This document shows, one piece after another, positions 45,670 to 54,852 of a stretch of DNA of 64,000 nt. The position numbers were made by a program, and so were the translations under genes. The notes under the pieces were generated by a model. That model made no database searches. It was not told the origin of the DNA and saw only the letters and a list, made by a program, of their open reading frames with translations. The stretch comes from Hyphomicrobium sp. GTDB taxonomy: Bacteria > Pseudomonadota > Alphaproteobacteria > Rhizobiales > Hyphomicrobiaceae. The DNA lies in assembly GCF_019753045.1 (NCBI RefSeq), contig NZ_JAIELN010000006.1:1-64000 (forward strand), given 5' to 3'. The number at the start of each line of letters is the position of its first letter. Positions within the stretch are counted from its first letter, which is position 1.

Positions 45670-47961
45670 ATGACGAGCTATCAAACGACCTTCAGCATCA
45701 AAAGGCTCTGGATCATCTTGTCAGTCGGCATGGTGGTCATGTTCGGCATCCTGCTGCTGCTCGGCCAGCAAATTTATCAGCAAGCTCCCCCCATTCCCGA
45801 AGCGGTGAAATCCGCCGGTGGTGAAACGTTGTTCACTCGCGCGGACATCGAGACCGGCCAAAATATCTGGCAATCGATCGGCGGCATGGAGCAAGGCTCG
45901 ATCTGGGGCCATGGCAGTTATCTGGCACCCGACTGGAGCGCCGACTGGCTGCACCGGGAAGCGGAAGCACTGCTCGCCCAGCCCGTCGTGCCGCTACCCA
46001 CGGGGGCATCTGCGACGCAAGCCGATGCCATGCAAAAGGCGGCGCTACAGGAAGAAATGCGCAGGAACACCTATGACCCGACGTCGGGCGTCATAACGGT
46101 GAGCGATGCTCGCGCCAAGGCGATCAAGCAGGTGCAGCAGCATTTCGTCAGCCTGTACGATGGCGGCGACGCCGAGTCGCTCAAACTCCGCCGCGACTAT
46201 GCCTTCCCCGTCTATGGTCGGCTATCGACTATTGAAGCTCGTCAGCTCAGCGCCTTCTATTTCTGGACGGCCTGGGGAGCGACCACGAACCGTCCGGGCC
46301 AGACCATCACCTATACCAGCAACTGGCCGCATGAACCGCTGGTGGGCAACAGTCCGACCACCGGCACCCTATTGTGGAGCCTGGCCTCGGTCATCCTGCT
46401 GCTTGCGGCCGCCGGCGCGCTCATCGCGTATTACGCCAAGCAGTTTGACGTCTGGCGCGCCGACATATTGCCGGAAGGCGGTATGGCGACGGCCGACCTT
46501 CTCGGGCAAGCCGTCATCACGCCGTCAATGCGCGCCACCGCGAAATATTTCTGGATCGTCTGCGCGCTGTTCGTGGCGCAGGTGTTGCTCGGCATCGTCA
46601 CCGCCCATTACGCGGTGGAAGGACAAGGACTCTACGGCCTGCCCTTCGCCGAATATCTCCCGTACACGATCACCCGCACATGGCACACGCAACTGGCGGT
46701 GCTGTGGATCGCTACCGCGTGGCTGGCGACCGGGCTCTATGTCGCGCCGATGCTCGGAGGACGGGACCCGAAGTTTCAGCGGCTCGGCGTCAATTTCCTG
46801 TTCGTCAGCCTGCTCATTATCGTCATCGGCTCCTTTGCCGGCCAGTGGGCGGCCGTCCACCGCTTCTTTGGCGACCTGACGGCGAATTTCTGGTTCGGGC
46901 ATCAGGGCTACGAATATGTCGATCTTGGCCGCTTCTGGCAGATCTATCTACTCGTCGGCCTGCTTCTATGGGTTGCGCTGGTAGTGCGCGCGCTTTGGCC
47001 CGTGCTGCGGCGAGAGGGGAGCAAGTCGCTCATTTATCTCGTGCTGGTATCGGCGCTCGCCATCGGGCTGCTCTATGGTGCAGGCCTGATGTGGGGCCAA
47101 CACACCAACATCGCAGTGATGGAGTATTGGCGCTGGTGGGTGGTGCATCTGTGGGTCGAAGGCATTTTCGAGGTGTTCGCAACAGCCATCATCTCGCTGC
47201 TGTTCGTGCAGATGGGCATCCTGCGAAGCTCCACAGCAACCGTGATGGTGCTGTTCGCGACGATCATCTTTCTGTTTGGCGGGGTGCTGGGAACCTTCCA
47301 CCACCTTTATTTCAGTGGGACACCGACATCGGTGATCGCGGTCGGCGCGATGATTTCGGCACTGGAAGTGGTCCCTCTGCTGGTCGTCGGCTTCGAGGCC
47401 TACACGCGGCACAAGGTCGAGCATGAGGCCGCGTGGGAGGAGATCTATCACTGGCCGTTCATGTTTTTTGCGGCCGTCCTGTTCTGGAATCTCGTGGGCG
47501 CCGGCCTGTTCGGCTTCCTGATCAACCCGCCCATCGCGCTCTATTACATGCAGGGGCTGAATACGACGGCCAACCATGGTCATGCCGCGCTATTCGGCGT
47601 CTACGGTATGCTCGGGCTCGGCTTGACGCTCTACTGCATGCGCGGATTGACCGACGTCACCCGGTGGAACCGGAAATGGATCAGCATCTCCTTCTGGTCG
47701 CTGAATATCGGTCTGGCGATGATGACCTTCCTCTCGCTTCTGCCGCAAGGCATCCTACAAACCTATGCCAGTATCGAGCATGGCTACACCTATGCCCGCT
47801 CGGCAGAGTTCATCCATAGTCCGATCATGCAGTCGCTGGTTTGGGCAAGAGTGCCTGGCGATGTCGTTTTTGCGTTCGGCGTCTTCGCGTTCGCAGGGTT
47901 CATGTTCCGGGCATTCCTGCCCGGCAAAGAGCCGGCATCGGTCGCGGTGTCGTTGCGGTAG
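45670..47961 (+). CDS. norZ: quinol-dependent nitric oxide reductase (qNor)
   Basis: 763 residues from an ATG at 45670. The N-terminal part (about 1-210) is the qNor-type extension with one anchor and a periplasmic domain lacking CxxCH, so it takes electrons from quinol. The catalytic part has about 12 helices with the heme and non-heme iron ligands: HTQLAVLW, VVHLWVEGIFEVFATAI (His and Glu), GTFHHLYFSG (His pair), and ANHGHAALFGVYG. It reduces 2 NO to N2O at the inner membrane. Without other denitrification genes nearby the role is likely NO detoxification. Confidence 0.95.
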   Translation: MTSYQTTFSIKRLWIILSVGMVVMFGILLLLGQQIYQQAPPIPEAVKSAGGETLFTRADIETGQNIWQSIGGMEQGSIWGHGSYLAPDWSADWLHREAEALLAQPVVPLPTGASATQADAMQKAALQEEMRRNTYDPTSGVITVSDARAKAIKQVQQHFVSLYDGGDAESLKLRRDYAFPVYGRLSTIEARQLSAFYFWTAWGATTNRPGQTITYTSNWPHEPLVGNSPTTGTLLWSLASVILLLAAAGALIAYYAKQFDVWRADILPEGGMATADLLGQAVITPSMRATAKYFWIVCALFVAQVLLGIVTAHYAVEGQGLYGLPFAEYLPYTITRTWHTQLAVLWIATAWLATGLYVAPMLGGRDPKFQRLGVNFLFVSLLIIVIGSFAGQWAAVHRFFGDLTANFWFGHQGYEYVDLGRFWQIYLLVGLLLWVALVVRALWPVLRREGSKSLIYLVLVSALAIGLLYGAGLMWGQHTNIAVMEYWRWWVVHLWVEGIFEVFATAIISLLFVQMGILRSSTATVMVLFATIIFLFGGVLGTFHHLYFSGTPTSVIAVGAMISALEVVPLLVVGFEAYTRHKVEHEAAWEEIYHWPFMFFAAVLFWNLVGAGLFGFLINPPIALYYMQGLNTTANHGHAALFGVYGMLGLGLTLYCMRGLTDVTRWNRKWISISFWSLNIGLAMMTFLSLLPQGILQTYASIEHGYTYARSAEFIHSPIMQSLVWARVPGDVVFAFGVFAFAGFMFRAFLPGKEPASVAVSLR

Positions 47962-48148
47962 CCCCAACAAATGGGTGACGGTCTTGGGGCGGCCGACGGT
48001 TGAGCGACGCCTTAAATGTGAGAGTGCGATGTCGCGTCGCCGCGGGAGTCCAACGCAGATCGGCAGCTCGGCGTAAGTTGGGCGATGTCTGCTTTGGGTT
48101 TAGGAGCGGGCAACGCAGCCAACTGTATAGCAGCGACCGATCTGGCAT

Positions 48149-48180
48149 TTCGGCGAGTCGGATCTTCGGCGAGTCGGATC
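48149..48180. repeat. 16-bp tandem repeat, two copies
   Basis: TTCGGCGAGTCGGATC occurs twice head to tail directly downstream of the histidine kinase stop and between it and the NO reductase unit. It may mark the right boundary of the accessory segment. Confidence 0.6.
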
Positions 48181-48187
48181 GAAGACA

Positions 48188-49555
48188 TCATTCGCCTTGA
48201 AGGAGATCTCCTGGCCGCGGCGTTTCTTGCTCGGTCGGCCCCGTAGTCGCAGCCGGCAGGCAAATCTGCAGAAAAGTCCCGCCGTCAGCGGTTGAGGACA
48301 ATGCGAATGAACCCGAGAGTGCATTGACGCGCTCGCGCATCCCTTTCAAACCAAATCCCTCTGCTGACGAATCCGCTCGTCCGCGACCGTTATCTCGCAC
48401 GCTCACTTTGACGGCATCGTCATGCTGCTGAGACACGTCGACCGTAATGATCGAGGCGCCGGAGTGCCGAAAGGCATTCGTCAGTCCCTCTTGGACGATC
48501 CGATAGACCGTCAACTTCGTTGTTTCGTCGAGCGTATCGATCGAACCATCGATTGCAAGTTCGAGGGCGACCGAGCTTTTGTTCCTCCGCCACATCTCGA
48601 CCATCGCGCGAAGAGCGCCGCTCAAGCCGAGTTCGGAAAGGCCGGGAGGAGTCAATCTCTCGAGCACTCTGCGGTTTGTTTGCTGTAACAGGTCGACGTG
48701 ATCGAGAATTTGGCTATTCAGCCGCTGCGTTCGCCCTAAATCCGGTTCAGCCTGCTCGAGTTCGCGGCCGAGAAGCATCCCGTCGGTTCGGATCGAGAAC
48801 AGGTAGGGACCGAGTTCATCATGCAGCTCGCGAGCGATGTCGCGGCGTTCCTGATCCTGGATCAGGATCATATTGCTCGTTAGCCGCTGATTGTCCTGTC
48901 GTGCTTTCTGCAGTGCGGCAGCTAGGCCGTTCAGGCTTCCGCAGATGCTTTTGATCTCGGGTGGTCCCGCTTCGGGAACGCGAAGGTTGAACTCTCCGTC
49001 CGCCATGCGACGCATCGCGTCGCGTAGACCATTGATGGGTCTGAGAGAGCGATCTATAATGAGCCACGTCAGAGCGAGCGTCACCGTCGAGATGATGACG
49101 CCCCATTCGAAGATCCGGAAAATGGCTTCGAGAAGTTCCGAGAATTCATCGCTTGGTCTCGGCATGATGACGATGGTGTCGATAAGCCCGCCGTGGCCTT
49201 CGACGGGGATCCTGACCGGTACGAAAGGATGGCCCTTGTACCCGACGAGCCAGGATTGTTCGATGTCGTCCTGATTGGCGGGGCGTTCGGCCTCGGCCTG
49301 CGAAGCCAGCGACACCGATGCGTGACGCATATTCTTGAGTTCGCCCACAAGGTTTAGCAGCGCTGCTTTCGGGTCCTGCGAATCTTTGAGCGGCAACAGT
49401 GAGGATCGGATCAGCGTCTCGGTCAGCAGCATGGTGCTCGCGTTTTCGTCATCCACACGCGGTTTTGCATCGATGAGAATGAAAGCGATCATGCAAAAGA
49501 GTCCCAACGCCGAGAGAAGCGCGATTGCAAGATTGAGACGCAGCTGAATGGACAT
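48188..49555 (-). CDS. sensor histidine kinase, NarX/UhpB (HisKA_3) type
   Basis: 455 residues. Two membrane segments (about 9-28 and 147-168) enclose a periplasmic sensor of about 120 residues. A HAMP domain follows (DRSLRPINGLRDAMRRMADG), then the HisKA_3 dimerisation helix with phospho-acceptor His in RRDIARELHDELGPYLFSIR, and an ATPase with EGLTNAFRHSGA (N box) and DNGRGRADSSAEGFGLKGMR (G boxes). Its divergent neighbour is a LuxR-type response regulator, the usual partner. With a similar kinase beyond xoxF it may regulate alcohol oxidation. Signal unknown. Confidence 0.92.
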   Translation of the reverse strand: MSIQLRLNLAIALLSALGLFCMIAFILIDAKPRVDDENASTMLLTETLIRSSLLPLKDSQDPKAALLNLVGELKNMRHASVSLASQAEAERPANQDDIEQSWLVGYKGHPFVPVRIPVEGHGGLIDTIVIMPRPSDEFSELLEAIFRIFEWGVIISTVTLALTWLIIDRSLRPINGLRDAMRRMADGEFNLRVPEAGPPEIKSICGSLNGLAAALQKARQDNQRLTSNMILIQDQERRDIARELHDELGPYLFSIRTDGMLLGRELEQAEPDLGRTQRLNSQILDHVDLLQQTNRRVLERLTPPGLSELGLSGALRAMVEMWRRNKSSVALELAIDGSIDTLDETTKLTVYRIVQEGLTNAFRHSGASIITVDVSQQHDDAVKVSVRDNGRGRADSSAEGFGLKGMRERVNALSGSFALSSTADGGTFLQICLPAATTGPTEQETPRPGDLLQGE

Positions 49556-49666
49556 GGGAATGCTCGCAGCTGATCGGGAAAATTTCCCAGAAATTGGATA
49601 TTGATAATCGGTCGTCGCTCGCTAGAACCAAAGTTGTTCTGGAAGTCAAGAAGAGCGCGAGCCAAC

Positions 49667-50284
49667 GTGAAGCTTCTCGTGGTCGAGGACCATCCTATCG
49701 TCATCTCGGGTTGCCGGGCTTTGTTTTCGGAAGATGACGGAGTGACAATGATCGAGGCGCGCACGGTCTCGGCGGCACGCGTCGCGATGGAGGACGAGAC
49801 GCCGGACGTCACAGTTGTCGACATCAATCTTCCCGACGGTTCAGGTCTCGATCTCACTCGGGAATTTGTCTCCAAGGATCCCAACGCACGGATCGTCGTT
49901 TTTTCGATGAGCGACACCCCGATGCTGGCTATCCAGGCAATCGAATGTGGTGCGAAAAGTTATGTCAGCAAGAACGGCAATCCGTTCGATTTGAGAGATG
50001 CCGTCCTCGCGGTTGCGAGCGGGGGCTCCTGGATATCCGATGAGCTAATCCAGGAGATGGCGCTTATCCGGTCGCGCGCGCCGGGGACGACGGCTTTACT
50101 CAGCGAGCGTGAGCACATCGTTCTCAGGATGCTGGCCCGGGGGCGCAGCATCGCTGAAATCGCCAACGATATTTCAGTCTCGTACAAGACTATTGCGGCT
50201 GATTGCGCGATGTTGCGCACGAAACTCAATGCGCGCACGTCGTCGGAGATGGTCCGCATCGCCGTTGAGCTAAAGCTCGTCTGA
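49667..50284 (+). CDS. LuxR/NarL-type response regulator
   Basis: 205 residues from a GTG at 49667 (a longer frame from 49601 has no homology). Receiver domain starts VKLLVVEDHPIVISG; phospho-acceptor Asp in TVVDINLPDGSG; Lys in SYVSKNGNP. A C-terminal HTH has LSEREHIVLRMLARGRSIAE and ISVSYKTIAADCAMLRTKLN, where Asp replaces the common His in the recognition helix. It is divergent from the NarX-type kinase and should be phosphorylated by it. It could regulate xoxF or mxa-type genes. Confidence 0.9.
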   Translation: MKLLVVEDHPIVISGCRALFSEDDGVTMIEARTVSAARVAMEDETPDVTVVDINLPDGSGLDLTREFVSKDPNARIVVFSMSDTPMLAIQAIECGAKSYVSKNGNPFDLRDAVLAVASGGSWISDELIQEMALIRSRAPGTTALLSEREHIVLRMLARGRSIAEIANDISVSYKTIAADCAMLRTKLNARTSSEMVRIAVELKLV

Positions 50285-50308
50285 ACGCGATCGAGATTCG
50301 GTCGGCGC

Positions 50309-51256
50309 TCAGGGCGAAAGATCTCTGGCAATTCGAAAGCCAAGCGTCTGATTGCGAAAGAACGGCCAATTCCGGAGCCGCATAGCGGCGCGCATCTGGC
50401 GCGGCTCATAAAAGCACGAGCCGCCCCGAAAAATGCGCAGTCCCTCAATCGCGCCAGGCTTGCCGCAGCTTTTTGATTGACGTGCGGAACCGTCTTTCGG
50501 ACCCGTTTCGTAGTCGTCGCAGTAGTAGTCGGCGACCCACTCCCAGACATTGCCGTGGACGTTATAGAGGCCGAAGCTATTCGGCTTAAAGCTATCGACC
50601 GGATAAGCGCCTGTGCCATCGCGCTCGCTACCGCAGCCGCGACAGCAGGCCATCACCTCGCCGTTGTTCTTGACGTCTCGTCCCCACCAATACGAAGTCT
50701 TGCTGCCAGCCCGCGCCGCATATTCCCATTCCGCTTCTGAAGGCAGGCGATAGTGATGACCGGTCTTCTTGGACAGCCAGTCGGCATAGGAGGTGGCATC
50801 GTCCCAGCTGATACCGACGATCGGCTGATTGTCGCCCTTGATGTAGTCCGCCATGCTTTTGTACGTCACACCGCTGCCTGTGTAGATGTTGTGCTCGCCG
50901 CCAGGCTCGAGCCATTCAGGTGGCCGGCAGGCTTTCGCCTCGACGCAGGACATATATTCCGCAGCCATCACTTCGTATTTGCCGATCGCGAATGACCCGA
51001 TCGAAACGCGATGCAGCTTCTCCGATGGCAAACGTTCGGGCTCGTCTTCCGGAGAGCCGATCTCGAATCCCGGCGGCGACGCTGGGATGACGACCATGTC
51101 CGGACAGTGCGCGGCGGGACAATCGTTGATCGTTTGCACAGCGGCCACGCCATCGGCCGCAAACGCTGGCCAGATGGCGATGATGAACGCTAAGGATACG
51201 AATGCCGGGAGTGTCGCGCATGCGCAAGCAAGAGCGATGTCGGTGAGACGACGCAT
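50309..51256 (-). CDS. SUMF1/formylglycine-enzyme-like periplasmic protein
   Basis: 315 residues. A signal-type N-terminal helix (ALACACATLPAFVSLAFIIA) is followed by a complete FGE-sulfatase fold: MVVIPASPPGFEIGSPEDEP, FAIGKYEVMAAEYMSC, YRLPSEAEWEYAARAG, GNVWEWVADYY, and RGGSCFYEPRQMRAAMR. In real FGE two cysteines at +3 and +8 after RGGS do catalysis; here they are Tyr and Met, and the Cys is at +1. So it is not expected to make formylglycine. Many extra cysteines suggest disulfides. The role here is unknown; it lies with PQQ-dehydrogenase genes. Confidence 0.85.
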   Translation of the reverse strand: MRRLTDIALACACATLPAFVSLAFIIAIWPAFAADGVAAVQTINDCPAAHCPDMVVIPASPPGFEIGSPEDEPERLPSEKLHRVSIGSFAIGKYEVMAAEYMSCVEAKACRPPEWLEPGGEHNIYTGSGVTYKSMADYIKGDNQPIVGISWDDATSYADWLSKKTGHHYRLPSEAEWEYAARAGSKTSYWWGRDVKNNGEVMACCRGCGSERDGTGAYPVDSFKPNSFGLYNVHGNVWEWVADYYCDDYETGPKDGSARQSKSCGKPGAIEGLRIFRGGSCFYEPRQMRAAMRLRNWPFFRNQTLGFRIARDLSP

Positions 51257-51277
51257 TTTTGATCCATCTCTCGAAAT

Positions 51278-51796
51278 TTACTGAACCAGCATACGCGTTC
51301 CGTCGGACGCTTCGGCTTCTCCCGCTTTGAGGTCACCGCACGACTCGCCGACATACTTGCCGACTTGCGTGATCGTTCGCTTGACGACGACGCTTTGAGC
51401 CTTCTGCTCGGGGTCTGTCGTCGTGCTCTGGATCTTGATCTCGAAAGCGGATTTGAAGTCACCCGACATGTTCGTGGTGCTCATGACCTTGCGGCCGTTA
51501 TAGAGGCAATCGGAATTGACTTCGGTGGCGCCGCCCGCGGACTTGATGTCGTAAGACGTGCAATTTGCCTTGTGTTCGAGGACGCTCGCGGAAACGGTAT
51601 TCTTTTCCATTTGGCCGTCAACGCAGAGCTTCATCGACTGGTCGCGCGGTCCGTTACCTTCGTCCATCACGGTCTTGAGCTCCCAGAGCCCGGCTTTTCG
51701 CTCAGGCAACGTCGCTTGCGCATCGTCGCTGGAGGCAGAGGAAGCGGAGAATGCAATAACTGGAAGAAGTGCAAGAAGCAGAGCTGTCAAACGCAT
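51278..51796 (-). CDS. DUF3617 secreted protein
   Basis: 172 residues. Signal peptide (RLTALLLALLPVIAFSASSA) and a DUF3617 domain: ERKAGLWELKTVMDEG, KLCVDG, and NSDCLYNGRKVMS. Cysteines at CVDG, NCTSY, DCLYN and SCGDL can form two disulfides. Function of this family is unknown. 21 nt upstream of the SUMF1-like gene, so the two are probably one operon. Confidence 0.8.
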   Translation of the reverse strand: MRLTALLLALLPVIAFSASSASSDDAQATLPERKAGLWELKTVMDEGNGPRDQSMKLCVDGQMEKNTVSASVLEHKANCTSYDIKSAGGATEVNSDCLYNGRKVMSTTNMSGDFKSAFEIKIQSTTTDPEQKAQSVVVKRTITQVGKYVGESCGDLKAGEAEASDGTRMLVQ

Positions 51797-51995
51797 GGGT
51801 GTCTCCGGAAGGGCGGCGGCTCTTTGTGGTTGGCGGAGTTCTTTCCATCCGCACGCAGCGGATCTCTAAGACCGCTTCGGCTCGGTGCGCAACGATTGGA
51901 TGAAGAGGAAATAAAGTTTGGGAATTATTCCCATTGCCGGTGCCTATTGTTCGTTAGCAATCTCCGGTCGGTTCTGATGGACGGGTGAGACTCGG

Positions 51996-53105
51996 ATGTC
52001 GTTCGCAAGAGGCCTGAGTTTCGTCGTCCTCGCCATGTGCGCGCTCTTGCCGGTGAATTGCCGAGCCGACGGCGTCGTTATCACCGATCCGTCGATCGTA
52101 TTGGCCGGTCATACGAGCGATCTTTGGGTGGCTCAGTTCAGTCCCGATGGAAAGCGCGTTCTAACGGCATCAAGTGACAAGACCGCCAAGCTGTGGAACG
52201 CCGAGACCGGCGCCGAGATCGCGACGCTAAAGGGACACGAGCAAGGTGTGCGCAACGCTGCATTCAGCCCTGACGGAAAAATCGTTGTGACCGTCGCGCG
52301 AGACGGCTCCGGGCGCCTCTGGAATGGCGCGACCGGCGCCGCGCTCGGCGAACTCGTTGGTCATTCGGCGATGACGGAAGCCGTCACCTTCAGCCGAGAC
52401 GGGTCAAAAATAGCGACGGGTTCCCTCGATACGACGGCCCGCGTCTGGGATGCCGGCAGCGGAAAGGAGCTTTTGAAGCTGACCGGCCACCAGGGCAACA
52501 TCTCCGATATCGAATTCAACGTGGACGCCTCACGCATCGCGACGTCGTCAAACGACCGGACGGCCAGAATTTGGGACGCCAAGACTGGAGCATTGCTCTT
52601 CACGCTGGGCGATCACGGCGGCATGGTAACGAGCGTCGCATTCAGTCCCGATGGAAAGAAAGTCGCGACGTCGTCGAGCGATAAGTTCGTTCGCATTTGG
52701 GATGCAAACACGGGCACCCTCATTCGAAAGCTCGAGGGGCATCAGCGCGGAGTCCTGCGGGTCATCTTCGACCACACGGGAACAAAGATCTATTCGGCCT
52801 CGACCGACAAGACGGCGAAGCTGTGGGATGTCGAGACGGGAGCGGTCGTTGCGACATTCGCGGGGCACGATCGCTATGTCATGCGCCTCGCGCTCAGCGC
52901 TGACGGCACGCGTCTCGTGACGGCGTCTCACGACAAGACCGCGCGCGTCTGGGATGCCAAAACCGGCCTGCCTCTGGCGATCCTGGCCGGTCACCTGATG
53001 GAGGTCGAGGATGCCGAATTCTCGCCCGATGGACGCAAGGTCGTGACGGCGTCCTATGATGGCAAGGCGCGGATATGGGATCTGTCACGCCTTCCGGCCC
53101 AATAG
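51996..53105 (+). CDS. exported WD40-repeat beta-propeller
   Basis: 369 residues from an ATG at 51996. Signal peptide (LSFVVLAMCALLPVNCRA) then eight WD40 blades of about 41-42 residues. Each ends with a motif such as KLWNAETG, RLWNGATG, RVWDAGSG, RIWDAKTG or RIWDANTG, and each starts with FSPDGKRVLTAS-like text. Eight complete repeats and a signal suggest a periplasmic scaffold. It starts a plus-strand pair with the VWA gene 9 nt downstream. Propellers are common partners of quinoprotein dehydrogenase systems. Confidence 0.92.
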   Translation: MSFARGLSFVVLAMCALLPVNCRADGVVITDPSIVLAGHTSDLWVAQFSPDGKRVLTASSDKTAKLWNAETGAEIATLKGHEQGVRNAAFSPDGKIVVTVARDGSGRLWNGATGAALGELVGHSAMTEAVTFSRDGSKIATGSLDTTARVWDAGSGKELLKLTGHQGNISDIEFNVDASRIATSSNDRTARIWDAKTGALLFTLGDHGGMVTSVAFSPDGKKVATSSSDKFVRIWDANTGTLIRKLEGHQRGVLRVIFDHTGTKIYSASTDKTAKLWDVETGAVVATFAGHDRYVMRLALSADGTRLVTASHDKTARVWDAKTGLPLAILAGHLMEVEDAEFSPDGRKVVTASYDGKARIWDLSRLPAQ

Positions 53106-53114
53106 TTCAATCCG

Positions 53115-53909
53115 ATGATTGGAAGAGCGCTTTTCCCGAATTGGCTCTGTCGTCTGAGCATGTTCTGCGCGCTCCTGATTATATCGCCGGTATCGGTTTC
53201 TGTGCGCGCCGAACCGGCTGACAAAAAGGCCGAATGCACGAAGGATCTGATGTTCGTGTTCGACGCGTCAGGGTCGATGGGGACGACGGATCTTACCGCA
53301 AAGGAACCGCACATTGAGCGGGTGAAGAGAGCGCTCCATCGTATTCTTCCGGAAATTCCGCCATCCCGCCGAATGGGGCTGATCATCTACGGCGAGGGGG
53401 CCCACAACCAATGCGACAGCGTTGAATTGAAGGTTCGGCCGCAACTCAATGCTGGGCCGACGATCGTCGCCGAGGTCGACAAGGTTCAGCCCATGGGCCG
53501 CACGCCACTAACGCAATCGGTTCGCGATGCTGCAGATATTCTGGACTACCGGCACAATCCCTCGGTCATCGTTCTCTTGACCGACGGTGAAGAGACATGC
53601 GGCGGCAAGCCCTGTGAACTGGCTGAGGCGTTGAAAGCGGATTCAACTGATTTGACGATCCATGTTATCGGCTACCGTCATAGAGATGCGGCGGGGCTCG
53701 GAGCGATATTCGGCGCGCGCTGCCTCGCTGAACAAACCGCCGGCCTCTATCTCTCGGTCGAGACGGAGGATGAACTCGTCGATGCTCTGCGCAAGACGTT
53801 GACGTGTCCGCTGACTGCCGAAACGGCGCCGAAAGGCGGAGCCATCACGAAGGCGGAGATATCGAGCCCGTCGCCCGGAATTTGGCTCCGGCCGTATCTG
53901 TCGCGGTAA
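53115..53909 (+). CDS. exported VWA-domain protein
   Basis: 264 residues. Signal-type N-terminus (LCRLSMFCALLIISPVSVSV) then a von Willebrand A domain with an intact MIDAS: DASGSMG, Thr in GRTPLTQS, and Asp in LLTDGEE. Cysteines (ECTKDL, QCDSVEL, TCGGKPCEL, RCLAEQ, TCPLTA) suggest a disulfide-stabilised periplasmic protein. VWA proteins (such as MxaC/MxaL) help assembly of calcium- or lanthanide-dependent methanol dehydrogenase; a similar role here is inferred. It overlaps the convergent SoxYZ-like gene by 65 nt. Confidence 0.88.
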   Translation: MIGRALFPNWLCRLSMFCALLIISPVSVSVRAEPADKKAECTKDLMFVFDASGSMGTTDLTAKEPHIERVKRALHRILPEIPPSRRMGLIIYGEGAHNQCDSVELKVRPQLNAGPTIVAEVDKVQPMGRTPLTQSVRDAADILDYRHNPSVIVLLTDGEETCGGKPCELAEALKADSTDLTIHVIGYRHRDAAGLGAIFGARCLAEQTAGLYLSVETEDELVDALRKTLTCPLTAETAPKGGAITKAEISSPSPGIWLRPYLSR

Positions 53910-54672
53910 ACTCGAGATCGGCGGGGCTCTCCGTTGCAAACGTGAAGCGGATATTGGGATCTTCCGAAATCGAAATTCCGCCCTCCATCGACCACAACAC
54001 GGTATTGCCCTGCTTCACTTCGATGGCGTTGACGAAGCGAGCGGGCGTGTAGTGGCCGGTTGTTTTGTTCATCTGCATGCCGGTGAAGTTCGGGTGCTTG
54101 ATCATCACGCGCGCTTCGCGCCAATCCTTGCCGTTGGAGTCGTCACGCAAGATCGTAAGATGCGCCTTTCCCATCTGTGCGAGCGCTTGTTCCGGTTCCT
54201 TTGAAGCAGGGGCCGAACATCCTCCCGAGCCGATGACGAATTTCGATGCCATGTGGAGCACGCCGTCCGTCGTCTCGAGAACAACGCGAACGCGGCTGAA
54301 AGCATCCACCCGAACGCGCGTTGCGAGCGTTCTTTCCCCGACGTCGGGTCCCTTTCTGAAGCCATCGCCAAAGGCGAAGTTCGCGGCGACCGGCACAGGG
54401 TTTCTGTCGATGATGAGCGTCAGCGTCTTCGCCGAAGCTGCGACCTTTGATGGAATTTTGATCGAAATAGGAACGACGGCGGCGTCGTCCGCCTGGTTCG
54501 GTGCGAAGATCTGGACACTCGCCGGGTCGTCTTGCACCGGCCTGTTGGCAAAGAGCGCTTTCTGAATTTCAGGCCAGGGGTCATCCTCTGCCACTGCCGA
54601 GAATGCGAAAGCCGTGAGGCCGGTCGCGGCGGAAAGAAATGCCGTCGAGAATTTGCGCAAAATGGATTGCAT
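53845..54672 (-). CDS. quinoprotein dehydrogenase-associated SoxYZ-like carrier
   Basis: 275 residues with signal peptide (STAFLSAATGLTAFAFSAVA). The N-terminal half (about 55-150) resembles SoxY, with VVPISIKIPS and FVIGSGGCSAP; a Cys lies in GGCSAP near where SoxY bears its GGCG swinging arm. The C-terminal half (about 170-275) resembles SoxZ (IKHPNFTGMQMNKTTGHYTP). Fused SoxYZ-like proteins are known in PQQ-alcohol-dehydrogenase clusters; their carrier role is not understood. Its presence supports the assignment of this region. Confidence 0.87.
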   Translation of the reverse strand: MQSILRKFSTAFLSAATGLTAFAFSAVAEDDPWPEIQKALFANRPVQDDPASVQIFAPNQADDAAVVPISIKIPSKVAASAKTLTLIIDRNPVPVAANFAFGDGFRKGPDVGERTLATRVRVDAFSRVRVVLETTDGVLHMASKFVIGSGGCSAPASKEPEQALAQMGKAHLTILRDDSNGKDWREARVMIKHPNFTGMQMNKTTGHYTPARFVNAIEVKQGNTVLWSMEGGISISEDPNIRFTFATESPADLEFTATDTAGAKFRATGSISPPS

Positions 54673-54852
54673 GGTTTCCTCTGCGATCGATGGCGAATGA
54701 GAAAACGACGACTGAGCGGTTGCTTGAACTATGAGGCTTAGAATACTCCTCTGCCAGCCGTTGCAATCGGCGTTTCGCTAGGGAAATATTCCCGATTATG
54801 TCGGGAGCGGCACCGGCAACGCATTGGGACGCGCCGCGGGCCGAGGACGCGC

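Noticed and set aside
48087-48113. Possible degenerate copy of a dispersed alphaproteobacterial repeat
   Set aside because: The arms (GTCTGCTTT and GGAGCGGGC) pair poorly and no second copy is in the window.
53845-53909. 65-nt convergent overlap of the VWA and SoxYZ-like genes as a possible error
   Set aside because: Both reading frames are good up to their stops and convergent overlaps of this size occur; no sign of a frameshift in either.
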